Below are positions 1 to 9,080 of a stretch of DNA of 64,000 nt, in pieces. This stretch comes from Neopestalotiopsis rosae (lineage: Eukaryota > Ascomycota > Sordariomycetes > Amphisphaeriales > Sporocadaceae), in contig JALGAS010000001.1 of the NCBI GenBank assembly GCA_023078685.1, positions 5,022,001 to 5,086,000 of the forward strand, read 5' to 3'. Both the position numbers and the translations under genes were made by a program. The notes beneath the pieces are model-generated. The model made no database searches and had not been told where the DNA came from. It was given only the letters and a program-made list of their open reading frames with translations. Each line of letters begins with the position of its first letter. Positions within the stretch are counted from its first letter, which is position 1.

Positions 1-821
1 GCTGAGAAGGCAGGCGACGAGAATCTTAGTGCGCCGCCGCATATTAAGAGACTTGACCATGAAAATTGGCAGGATGCCGAGCACCCAGTCGCCTCCACAA
101 TTGATGATGGACGCGGCCAGGTCCATTCCCAGGACAATCCTGTCCTCCCAGCATTTGTCGGGGGCGCGCGGCGAGTCTGTCCACCAAGCGGACGGCGGAT
201 GGCACTGGAATATGGCCATGAAGAAGTAACCAGTGCCGCATACGCATACTCCAACCATGATGATACGTAAGATCCATATATGAAGGTTCACGACGGCCAC
301 CCGCATGAGAAATAGGCCGACTGCGATCTTGAATAGACAGACGCAGACAATGTATAGGAGAAAACATATCCACCACCACTATTACGACCAGTCAGCAAGA
401 ACACAAAGAATGATGTATCGCTGTAGAACACACCATGAGAGCCGCACTCCGATCTTCTGGCGATAATTGGCTTTCATGCTGTCCTAGACCGTGCCTCCAT
501 CCTTGAATCTGAGCTGCAAGATAAACCGTGAATACAGCCTGTGCGATGTTAGAGAATAGTTGATTATCGAGTCAGAAAACATACTTACCAGAAGCACAAT
601 GACCATAACATCGTCGGATCCGAAAGCTTTGCTACAAATTCATGCGATCAGTTATCAATAGTGGTATAGGAGTAATTTTCCGGAAACCCCGGCTCCGTCG
701 TGATGTTGAGCCTTGCTTACTTGACATAGAGACGGGTAAAGGTTCGCAGGCCCACCGTCACATAGGTTATCACGAAGAAGATGATTACAATGGCCAGGAC
801 CGTCGCGCTTTTGCTTTCCAT
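1..821 (-). CDS. SAT4-family (fungal rhodopsin-domain) integral membrane protein, C-terminus off window
   Basis: Partial gene with exons 821-721, 631-589, 538-434 and 378 to beyond the left edge. All three introns have GT-AG ends and join in frame. The start at 821 opens directly into a hydrophobic helix (LAIVIIFFVITYVTVGLRTF), followed by a GSDD loop, a WWW..LLY helix, KIAVGLFLMR, a long loop with two cysteines (CHPPSAWWTD, then DKCWEDR), and a helix ending GILPIFMV before a basic MRRRTK turn. This is the usual order of the seven-helix SAT4/PTH11-like fungal membrane family. No CFEM domain precedes the first helix. The family is thought to include receptor-like proteins, but the ligand here is unknown. 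The last helices and the cytoplasmic tail are missing because the window ends. Confidence 0.8.
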
Positions 822-1872
822 AATTGAAGTGCTATATCTTCAACCATGAGGAGCCTCCATAACGAGATTTTTTATTTGGCGAAAGAGTTTGAGAAATGTC
901 GAGGAGTGTTGGTTGCGCCACGCTCTGAGAGGTCATTGCAATGAACCGACCTACTTTTTATTCCGAAGTCATGAAGATCAAGGAGCTTTAGCACAGAACC
1001 CTTGAGTGTGGTACGCCTGTCTTGCAAGGAAGCGACCCTATTGGTTACAGTAGTACTTTTCCATGGACAGGAAGCCAAGAAATGTCCTATTTTTCGCCCA
1101 CCTAAGAATTTCAGTGCCGTCGATGACAGGTTGCTAACACAATAGTATAGACCATAGTCCAATTAGAAGCGAGCTGTGTCCAAGTCCGTCTCATAGGGAC
1201 CCATTCTATGGTGGAGCATCCGTCCATGCGGCTGGCGGTTTTCATGCGGCGATCAATGGGATGGCTGATGGGAGCAGCAGCAGTTCGGCATGGTCAATCT
1301 CTTCCGCCCTTGGTGCCAGGTGCCTGGAACAGTGCTCTAGATGTTGCCTGTTACGGCTTATTTCCAGAGTGCGGAAAATGTTTGGATGACAGGTAGCTAG
1401 CACTGACGCCAAAGCGAGGAGCTGCCGAGGCCCGTTGTCTTGAAGCGAGTCTAAAATAAATCCTGCTTACTGGAAGCGGAAACGTTATTGCCGTATTGGA
1501 GCTGACTACTGTTACGACCAGGTCGTTTCCGCTTTTCAGCCGCAAATCTGACTCGTAATTCCAGGAACAGAGCAGGCTTGTTTCGCTGATCATCAAAGCG
1601 CATTGTAGCACTCGCAAATGGCGAAGGGTTGTCGGCTCTGGGTGGTTCTTGTGCATCGCATCTAGTGCATCGTGCCGGATAGCCAAAACCTTCTTTGCGC
1701 ATTGGCCTGTCCATGTGGCAAGCTATTGTGCCTGAACACCAGATTCAGCACCCCAGTACAGGTGGGCACGATGATCGTCGAGATCTCATCGGGATCGAAA
1801 CCCCCGCATTTTACTCAATTTTAAGAAACCTTGGATTCATACATTTGTTGATGTTGTTTATGGGTATCATGT
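822..1872. other. Intergenic, no gene recognised
   Basis: About 1 kb between the divergently placed SAT4-type gene start and the 3' end of the REX4-like gene. It holds only short open frames, none with a recognisable domain, signal peptide or plausible splice continuation. The first few hundred bases from 822 must contain the promoter of the membrane-protein gene. Confidence 0.5.
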
Positions 1873-2880
1873 TCAGCGGCGTGACTTCTTCTTGCCGGTC
1901 TTTGGCTTGTTTCCTCCCTTTCCTGCTGTCTTTTCCGTCCTTTCAAACTTGTTTGCATGCTCCATGTCAAACTCTGACTTCTTCTTTCGAAACAGTAGCA
2001 TGGCTACCTTGGCATCTTCAATGCTGGAGTGGTGACCCGTCTGGATCTCCATGTCAAGGAGCTCCTTGGCCAGCGTCCGCAGAGCCGGTTTCGGCCCGTG
2101 CCCGTACTGCCTGAACCCGGAAAACCGAGCCGTGTCCCGGATGTGCGTTGTTGGATGCGTGAGCATGAGGACTGCCAGGTCATGTCGTATGTCGTGACCG
2201 ACCAGTATCCGACCCTTGATGAGGTCTGCCACCTCTTGTTGGACTGCGTCGAACTCGCGGGCTGTAGCCATGTGCTTTGGTGTGATGCCAGTAATCTTTG
2301 TCCGCCAATCCGTGACACGCTCCCTGGGTCGCACAAATGAGTCGTAGACTTGGCGTCCGTGGAAATCGACCAAGCTGACACGTGCAAGGACAGAATCGTG
2401 ACCGTCGGGCCCTACACCCACCATTTCGCAGTCCATTGCAACATATTTGCCAATCTCAATGCCGGGTGCCAATCCCTCGTTGACCCGCGGTTTCTCCGAG
2501 ACGACCAGGGCGTTCCGCTTGATACCCAGCCCATACGCTTCTGCCAGCGCTTCGGCGGAGATATCGTGGTCTTCGGCCCAGAGTGCGAGTGAGGGATTCA
2601 CTGTGGACGACGAGCCCTTCGCCACGGCCGAGGATTGCGCAACGCCCATAGCGGGCCCGGACGACTTTGCACCCTTGGGCGTTGGCTTTGCGACTGGACG
2701 GTTTGGCTTTTGTGTCTGTTCCAATCGTTGCCGCTTAGCTTGAGCCGGTAGAGGTCCGCCAGCCTTTCTTTTGGTGGGCGCCTCCGTGTCCTTGGCAGGT
2801 GCTGAAGAGGAAGAAGAAGAAGGCTCTGTTTTCAAAGTCGCTTGCAGCTTTTTCCAGTTTGATGAGAGTCCCTCCGCCAT
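1873..2880 (-). CDS. REX4: REX4-like 3'-5' RNA exonuclease
   Basis: Encodes 335 residues in a single exon. The N-terminal half is basic, Ser/Ala/Pro-rich and probably disordered. The C-terminal half is a DEDDh exonuclease domain with D150 and E152 in AMDCEMVGVGP, D234 in GHDIRHDL, and H284 plus D289 in HSSIEDA, so all catalytic residues are present. The tail is Lys-rich (KTGKKKSRR) and looks like a nucleolar signal. The family trims pre-rRNA in the nucleolus; yeast Rex4 is implicated in ITS1 processing. I chose the ATG at 2880 (MAEGLSSNWKKLQ) because family members begin with this LSSNWKKLQ motif. An in-frame ATG 57 nt upstream at 2937 is possible. Yeast Rex3-type exonucleases are related, but the DCEMVGVGPxG block favours REX4. 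Confidence 0.9.
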   Translation of the reverse strand: MAEGLSSNWKKLQATLKTEPSSSSSSAPAKDTEAPTKRKAGGPLPAQAKRQRLEQTQKPNRPVAKPTPKGAKSSGPAMGVAQSSAVAKGSSSTVNPSLALWAEDHDISAEALAEAYGLGIKRNALVVSEKPRVNEGLAPGIEIGKYVAMDCEMVGVGPDGHDSVLARVSLVDFHGRQVYDSFVRPRERVTDWRTKITGITPKHMATAREFDAVQQEVADLIKGRILVGHDIRHDLAVLMLTHPTTHIRDTARFSGFRQYGHGPKPALRTLAKELLDMEIQTGHHSSIEDAKVAMLLFRKKKSEFDMEHANKFERTEKTAGKGGNKPKTGKKKSRR

Positions 2881-3325
2881 ATTGAAGATTTGTTCTTCGG
2901 AGTCAAGCCAGGCTGAATCAGCTGACAGAATCTTCACCTTGACTGCATATCAGAACCGTTGTTCTTGTTATCTGTTGTCGCAGGTAAATGATATGTATTG
3001 TCTTTGAAATCGTGGATGGAGAAATGATATGAAAATTCTAGTGGATCTAGCCGATGCCCCACGCTGCCCCACGATACGTACCTACCCAGAGTCCCAGACT
3101 AACTTGCCTATGTACGATCTACCTAGCCTTCCTGGATAAAATATTGCACCAGTGCATAATTCTGCATACGTATAATAACGTCCAGCAAAGCTGTGTATCA
3201 TATACCAGAAAAAGGGTCTCATCACGCATTTGTTTGCCCGAAATACCGCGTACCACAGCGAGCTCCTTAAGTGATCCAAGGCGAGAAGATAATAGATCAC
3301 GCAAAATGTGGGCGCGGCGGTATAC

Positions 3326-3770
3326 TCACTGGTCGTGGTGCCAGCAGCCGCGCCAGTCTTGACTCTTGACGACAGTTGGCTCATCAACTGCTACTACTCC
3401 AGTCTCTGGCTCAGAAGATTCAGCCTTGGGCACGACGCCGGTGGGCTCAGTGGTTTCGGTCTTGGTCTCAGTCACCTTCGACTCGTCAATGGCAGCAACA
3501 GGCTCAACCTCCTTCAGCAGCTCCTTCTCCATCGCAGTCTTGTCCTCGACAGCGGACGTGCTGGCCGCGGCCTCAGGGCTCTTTCCAGCCTCAGCTATTA
3601 ACTCCTCAATGACTGGCAATTGTTTCTCGAGGTGAATCCAAGATAACAAACGATTTACAGGGCACTGCTGTGTCTGATGATGCCTTCAACGAGAACACCG
3701 TGCTTCGAGATTTCTCTGCCGTCTAGGACGAGTACTACGAGGTCAATCTAAGGCGTAAGCTGGTCGACAA
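3326..3770. pseudogene. Coding-like remnants on both strands
   Basis: Two protein-like tracts lie next to each other. On the minus strand 3649-3326 reads a Glu/Lys/Ala/Thr-rich segment (for example EKELLKEVEPVAAIDESK) with the composition of an acidic linker. On the plus strand 3658-3770 reads GTAVSDDAFNENTVLRDF, then a TAG stop at 3724-3726, then DEYYEVNLRRKLVDK before a possible donor. A possible 3' splice site (TTTACAG) precedes GTAV. I cannot name either family. The in-frame stop inside an otherwise protein-like plus-strand segment suggests a decayed exon, but chance is not excluded. Confidence 0.25.
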
Positions 3771-5136
3771 GTGAGCATCTCTAACACAAGACGCCGCGCG
3801 ACGCCCACCGAACAGGGCTCCGGTGCGAGCGGACCCGTCTTGGTACCATGTACAGAATTCTTTTTTCTTCGCCACTGACCGCAGCTGGAAAGGAATTCAA
3901 AGCGTGCTGGCTCATATCATTGCATTGCCCCCTATCCCCCGAACCCTCGGAGCCAGGCCCTATGAACCAGGATGTGCGTCTTGCTGTATAACCTATCCCT
4001 CGTGAGCACAGGCTTCACAGAAGTGAGGATGGCGGTGTTGCACTACTAGAATCAAATGCAGCGGGCCCAAGCCCAAATCTAGAGACCCCTGGTAGCTTCC
4101 TAACATGGCAGTTTATCGAAGGTGCGCCCTTCCGAATATGAACCTATTTACCCTTGGTAAACCTGGGCTACTGATTTGCAGTGACTACTAAATAGAAGGG
4201 GCAGAAAGCTTTGTACGCCGAATCTCATTTTTCCCAGCGACGACGCAAGGCTCAACCTTGCTGTAGGGAAAAGCTGCCGGTAGTCAGATGCCATATGCAG
4301 GTAACAGGCAGCCACACCTAAAAATGGAAAGACGCCGGAGAAAGATCCGGGCAACTAGCAAACAAAGAGATGTTATGATGGACCTTCAAGGTTCAGGAAG
4401 GTAGCGTGGGCGTCCAAGTTCACGTAGCTGGATGATTAATGTGGGTTGTGCTCGAGCTCTTCGGATTCTGCAAAGGAAGTATTATGGACATGCGACGCGT
4501 TTGAGATAAGATATCCCAATGGTGAACATTGTGATCTAACTTATTGCCACAAGACTTGAGCTTTCTGGTGGGATTCTCTCGAGACAAGTCGCCCATTGTC
4601 AACCAATGTTCTTCAATCATGACTGACCTGAGATGCAAAGATCATCGCTGGTGTTTCCTTCAACTTCATCTGTTGTCGATCACGGTAGTGTAGAAGTTCT
4701 TCTCGTAGCAATATTTGGACGATGAATACAGCCGAGAAACATACAAGCTACTTGAAAATTCAATTGAAAAGAAGACCTGTATGCCCTAAAGATAATTAAA
4801 CACTTCAAAGCCCTGACAAATCTTCTCATACTGATCCAGGTTGTCAAAAGTTTCTGCGCGCAACCATTTATGGCAGAGGTAGACATAGGTCAATGTAAAT
4901 AAAAACCTTACTCAACTCTTTCTCCTCCGGATCAGGCGACGATCTTTTTAGTTCTGATCCCGGGCGCATGAGTGCCTCCATCCTCTTGGGCCTTTCTCTT
5001 CAATCCTGCTCACTGATTCGTGCCTTCTTCATTAGACCTTTCATTAGGCTTTCACAACATCTTCTGTTGGTGACTTCCCAGTCAAGGGAATAAACAATGC
5101 CGAATCAGTGAATGCTGTTTCTGGCTGCCTCTCGGG

Positions 5137-5144
5137 TATATATA
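5137..5144 (+). promoter_or_regulatory. TATA-type element of the first secreted Cys-rich gene
   Basis: A clean TATATATA octamer about 330 bp upstream of the ATG at 5472. It is followed by pyrimidine-rich sequence and then an A/C-rich leader with (CA)n and (AAAAC)n runs at about 5407-5460. A TATA box with a long A/C-rich leader fits an inducible secreted-protein gene. The transcription start is not determined. Confidence 0.4.
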
Positions 5145-5471
5145 CATGCGTAGTCCCCCTCTCTCGATAGTTCCCACTCGGAAACCGTCTCACTTTCAAC
5201 ACACTTTCAATCCACTCAAGATAAACTTCACTCTTACTACACTCAATGTTCACTGAGCTCAGGACAGACTGGCCTGTCACAACCAGTATCACGGACTGAT
5301 CTCACGACATTGTTAGAGTATCTGCTTCAGTTACCACACTTCTCTATCCGAGTTACCAAAGAAAATAGCTTCCATCTCAAATCCAGAAACCCAGAAATTT
5401 TACAAACGCACAAACACACACACATATATACACATACACAAAACAAAACAAAACAAACAAAAAGAAAAACC

Positions 5472-6092
5472 ATGGGTGTTGTACTTGGCGCAGCAGGATC
5501 GACTCATCTCGTCAAGATTCTGACATTTGTCCTCGCTCTTGCCAGCGTGGCAACAACAGTCCCCGTTGCACCATCCCGCAACCAAACAGACGCGATCCCA
5601 TCTGTCTCGGAAGCAGCAGAACTCTCCAGCACAGCCAGCCTCGATACATACGACGTCGCCAGCACCGGCGACAACAGAAACGCCATGGTCGACTTCAGAC
5701 TTTTTGACTTTACAGAAGAGGAATTGTCCACAGCCGAGTTTGACCAATCGGAGTCAGATGACGCTGCACCAAGCAGCAATGACAGGCTTCACGTGGCTAT
5801 TGCAGCAGACACCGCCCCAGAAGGTCGGTCGGGGAAGCTTCCCTATAAGAGGTTTCCTCCCTGCTACGTCAAATGCTTCGATTCAGAAGGGATCGACGCG
5901 AAGACGTGGCCGGCCATTGGCGATATCAGAGACCTAAGCACGCACGAGTTCTGCCACTCACAGGCCGTTTGGGTAGCAAGGTGGGCTCTCGATCATCTGA
6001 ATTGGTGTGTCCATAGCGAATGCAGTCGCCAAGAGAACAAAAATGGAGGGCGTGTATATTACGATCTTTGTGGAAAGGGTTTCTGGGACTGA
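5472..6092 (+). CDS. Secreted Cys-rich precursor A with KR processing site
   Basis: Encodes 206 residues without introns. Residues about 11-30 form a hydrophobic signal peptide, with likely cleavage before VPVAPSRN. Residues about 31-125 are an acidic Ser/Thr/Asp-rich pro-region. K126-R127 in GKLPYKR form a Kex2-type dibasic site immediately before FPPCYVKCFDSEG. The predicted mature domain is 79 residues with six cysteines (131, 135, 161, 179, 184, 200) and ends CGKGFWD. I chose the ATG at 5472 for its good context (AAAACCATGG) and the signal peptide; an in-frame ATG at 5310 would put a non-hydrophobic extension before it. It converges with a paralogue at 7011-7697. I recognise no named family. 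The Cys pattern lacks the CxC of CFEM. Effector, antimicrobial or pheromone-like roles are possible but unproven. Confidence 0.75.
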   Translation: MGVVLGAAGSTHLVKILTFVLALASVATTVPVAPSRNQTDAIPSVSEAAELSSTASLDTYDVASTGDNRNAMVDFRLFDFTEEELSTAEFDQSESDDAAPSSNDRLHVAIAADTAPEGRSGKLPYKRFPPCYVKCFDSEGIDAKTWPAIGDIRDLSTHEFCHSQAVWVARWALDHLNWCVHSECSRQENKNGGRVYYDLCGKGFWD

Positions 6093-6872
6093 AGAGATAA
6101 GTGGATAGTAACAGGGGCCTGGAGAAAGGATGGCCTCAAGTAAACAGCATACTTGAATACAAACCCTTTCGCCGAATGCAACAACCCTCGTATATTGCGT
6201 GCAAACAAAAGCCTTCGTGCATGACCTTGCGTTGTATGTCAAAGATTATCCGCATTACTCCGCCCTGGGTTGCCCTTTTGATGTGTGTATTGATCCCGTA
6301 CTGCAATATTTCGAGATGAATACATATTACAACAGTGGGTGGTGTAGCCCAGTACGTGGAATACCATAGCGCCAAAACCAGAGCTATAGCGCCTAAACCA
6401 CAGCGCCAGAACTAGAAATACAGCGTACCACCTCGATCAATTATAATTCCTTCGACTACGCCCACCATATTTAGTAGAATTAATCTAAAAAAACTCAGTA
6501 TAGTAGATACGGCGGTAGAGAACGCGAGTACTCAGGTAGATTGGCAATTATGTTCATAACGAGGAAGAAAATAGGATGCGCAGCTCCTGGGAGATGCGTG
6601 CTTATATAATTTCCACGGGGCCCAGTGGATGTATTGGGAACCGGCAAGAAGACGTGCTACCTATGACTAATAATTCTGAGTATACATGAAAGAGGGAAAC
6701 ATGGAGATATTATGGGTTTAAGTGTTCGGAAAACAACTTTCCTTCAACACCACTGGCTTTCTTTTTATTTTCTTGTTGCAGCCTCCGGGAAAAGATGAGT
6801 TGATAATGAAGTAATATATAATTTGTGCGCAGAAATCTGCTCACGTGTTATGCCCACTACTTTATACAAAAA
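6093..6872. other. AT-rich spacer between convergent paralogues
   Basis: Contains no intact gene. It includes a short tandem motif (separate entry) and increasingly AT-rich sequence to the right, leading into the decayed third paralogue. Confidence 0.4.
6367..6414 (+). repeat. Short tandem repeat, AGCGCC(A/T)AAACCA units
   Basis: Three imperfect copies: TAGCGCCAAAACCA at 6367-6380, TAGCGCCTAAACCA at 6387-6400, and CAGCGCCAGAACTA at 6401-6414, the first two separated by GAGCTA. No function is apparent. Confidence 0.5.
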
Positions 6873-7003
6873 CTACAACCAGAAACTCCTGCCACAGAGA
6901 TCCTAGTATAACTTCTTTGCATTGTGATTGCAAGTCTTCTTGTAAGAATTATATTCGTTAGAAATATGCCACTGAAGGCATCCTTATCCCCAAACCTTTA
7001 TAA
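6873..7003 (-). pseudogene. Decayed third paralogue of the secreted Cys-rich family (3' end only)
   Basis: Minus-strand translation matches the C-terminal part of both neighbouring precursors. It reads LQWHISNEYNSYKKTCNHN, then LY, an in-frame TAG at 6903-6905, and DLCGRSFWL followed by a stop at 6873-6875. The intact paralogue B has YCKKSCNHD and YDICGRGFW; paralogue A has YYDLCGKGFW. Three of the five cysteines expected in this stretch are replaced (two Cys to Tyr, one to His). No start, signal peptide, KR site or first Cys pair remains, so it is a fragment. It lies directly downstream of gene B in the same orientation, as expected from tandem duplication. DLCG matches A while TCNH matches B, so it looks like a separate paralogue rather than a recent copy of one neighbour. 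Confidence 0.7.
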
Positions 7004-7010
7004 GTCTCTA

Positions 7011-7697
7011 TTATTTGCTGATGGACCAGAAACCTCTTCCACATATATCATATAACGTCTCCCCTGCGTCGTGATTGCAACTTTTCTTGCAATAATTACA
7101 TTCGCCACGAACACAATACTGAAGGTGTTCAACAAACCAAAATTTCACATCCGTTGAATAAAAATAGCAAAATTCAGATGTGGTCAAATCACGAATTTCG
7201 CCGATTGACAGAGATGCTTTTGAACCAATGCCTTCTGAATCAAAGCACTTTACGTAACAAGGGGGAAACCTCTTGTACGGGATCTTGCCAGGTCGTCCCT
7301 GTTCGGCATCGGCTGTTACGGCGACATTCATCCTGTCGATGGTGTGATGTTCTTGCAACGTCGTATCTTCTTCATCGATTACAGCTCGGTCCAAAACAGT
7401 TGTGTTCTGGAAAGGGCCCGTGGACGACATTCCGAAGAGGCGGAATTCGTTGTTGTTGTCGTTGTTGTTGTCGTTGTTGTTGTCGATGTTGTTGTCGATG
7501 TTGTTGTCGTTGTTGTTGTCGTTGGTGTGGCCATCTCCAAGAATTGCGCTGTTGTGGCTACCGCCGCTGGCTACCAGTGCTCTATCTACGGTAGTAGACA
7601 GGCTGGCTCCTGTGTGGTTGCTGTTTCGTGCAACAGGCACTGCCATCACTAAGCTGGTGACAGCGAGTACGGAATTGAAAAGCTTCATCATCTGCAT
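7011..7697 (-). CDS. Secreted Cys-rich precursor B with KR processing site and Asn/Asp repeat
   Basis: Encodes 228 residues without introns. The signal peptide (MQMMKLFNSVLAVTSLVMA) is followed by VPVARNSNHTG, which resembles the same point in paralogue A. The pro-region contains an Asn/Asp tract at residues 59-83, then NEFRLF (A has VDFRLF). K142-R143 in GKIPYKR precede FPPCYVKCFDSEGI, identical to A through this block. The mature domain is about 85 residues with eight cysteines (147, 151, 177, 195, 200, 203, 207, 219). Measured from the KR site, the first five sit at 4, 8, 34, 52 and 57, exactly as in A; B has two extra cysteines in NYCKKSC. I chose the ATG at 7697 for the signal peptide; the open frame extends in frame to 7913. 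The family is unnamed to me. Confidence 0.75.
   Translation of the reverse strand: MQMMKLFNSVLAVTSLVMAVPVARNSNHTGASLSTTVDRALVASGGSHNSAILGDGHTNDNNNDNNIDNNIDNNNDNNNDNNNEFRLFGMSSTGPFQNTTVLDRAVIDEEDTTLQEHHTIDRMNVAVTADAEQGRPGKIPYKRFPPCYVKCFDSEGIGSKASLSIGEIRDLTTSEFCYFYSTDVKFWFVEHLQYCVRGECNYCKKSCNHDAGETLYDICGRGFWSISK
7449..7527 (-). repeat. Trinucleotide microsatellite inside precursor B
   Basis: A (GTT/GTC)-type run on the plus strand encodes the Asn/Asp tract of precursor B on the minus strand. Length changes in multiples of three would alter only the pro-region and leave the mature domain in frame. Confidence 0.85.
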
Positions 7698-9080
7698 TAT
7701 AGCTGATGGTAGGTGGACAGACTGATATTGGGGAATCAGTGGCAGAGAATTGATGAGAAGACCGCAGTTGGCTGTTTGTGTAGAGAATGGTGTTGTAAGA
7801 GTGTGGTAACGAGGAGACAGATCCTTGGCAGGAATACCAAGGAGGAAGAGTTCAGAGCGAAACAATCCAGAGTGAGAAAACTGGCACGTAATATACAAGA
7901 AAAGTAGGAACAAGTGTGACGCATTGATCAGATCATTGTTTACTTACCTTGATGGATTAGTCTTTGAGGAATCTGCACCGAAAGCCTAATCGGGAAGAAA
8001 GTCTGACCAAAGCTGCGAATACTCAAAAGCGGTTGTAGAGAGAGTTGGAAAGTAGAGTTGGAAAAGCATATATTTATCTAACAGAGAGGAAAGCTCAAAG
8101 AGAAGTTACCGTATTAGATCATGTCAACTTTATTCTGTTCTGTTTCGTTCTGGACATATCTCCGCCGCCCCTATGTTGAGTCTACATAGGCTCTCAAGAA
8201 CGGCGTGAGCATGGAAGTCTGGTAGTGAATGGTTCCATATAGGCTCTCAACTCGCATTGATATCTTGAAGCTTTGGTATTCGCCTTGACAATGCCACAAA
8301 ATCTATGGAGGAGACTTTGCTACTTCGGTTTATTGATGTGCGTCTGCTGACACCTCTCCCTTTTTATGTACGTGTTCCAAATAAAACCCAAATGTTCTTG
8401 GAAAGCTTAGAGAATTGGATGATAGTTTTGAATTGTTAATCAAGGAGAGGCCGGATATGGCTGAAGATTAGACACATCTCGAACGCCGCGGGTGTTTTTC
8501 GTACAAGCGGCGACCATGGGACCATCGGCAGTTATGCCCATATGCTAGAGTGACGGGTTCCGGCATTGACGTGCATAAGGCGCCTTTGGGCGCCCCACAT
8601 GTTGCCGTGCTGCCTATCTCACGGCCCCAGGTGACCGCCCTAGGTGCCGTCTAGGTACCTAAGATATCTTGTCTAGGCTTCTAAGATAAGGATCAACCTC
8701 ACATTCAGCGCTTGATGTGAGCTGGCAGTCCCCTAACCAAATGAAGCCTCCCGCAGTGACGTCGCGCCGATAAGCTAGATGGACGCGCTTGTGACATGGT
8801 TATTGTGCATTTACCCTTCTTTTGCTCCATGGTGCATCGTATCTTTTGCTGCGTTGTTGGAATAACACTGGCGACGACGTGATTGAAGAATTCACCTCTG
8901 TAGTGATCCAACCGCCTGCCCGTGCCTTTCCGCTGAACCGCCTTGACTGGTTGTTTCCTGCGTTACAGCGCTGCTGGCAGAGGTCAAGAGCGAGAGCCCA
9001 CCACCACCCGATAAGCGCAAGGGACCGAAAAAGGATCGAAACATCTGCATTTCTCCTCGTCTGGAGGCAGAAGATCCAAC
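7698..9080. other. Divergent intergenic region
   Basis: Carries the promoter of precursor B, with an AT-rich TATA-like stretch (GATAAATATATGC on the minus strand, about 8067-8079). A possible 5'-leader intron on the minus strand has donor GTAAGTAA at 7947 and acceptor ACAAACAG at 7772. The promoter of the CHMP7-like gene lies to the right. No coding sequence is recognised in about 1.4 kb. Confidence 0.4.

Larger units (their letters stand above)
2881..5471. other. Intergenic with coding-like debris at 3.3-3.8 kb
   Basis: About 2.6 kb between the REX4-like start and the first secreted-protein gene. Apart from the tract at 3326-3770 (separate entry) I see no supported gene. The right end carries the promoter and leader of the next gene. 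Confidence 0.45.

Noticed and set aside
5310..5471. Upstream in-frame extension of precursor A (ATG at 5310)
   Set aside because: It would place 54 mostly polar residues encoded by A/C-rich leader sequence in front of a good signal peptide. The ATG at 5472 has the better context.
5832..6092. CFEM domain in the secreted Cys-rich proteins
   Set aside because: The cysteine spacing lacks the CxC and the D/N-containing signature of CFEM. Only the number of cysteines in B matches.
7698..7913. Upstream in-frame extension of precursor B
   Set aside because: The shorter form begins with a clean signal peptide aligned with paralogue A. The extension overlaps a possible leader intron.
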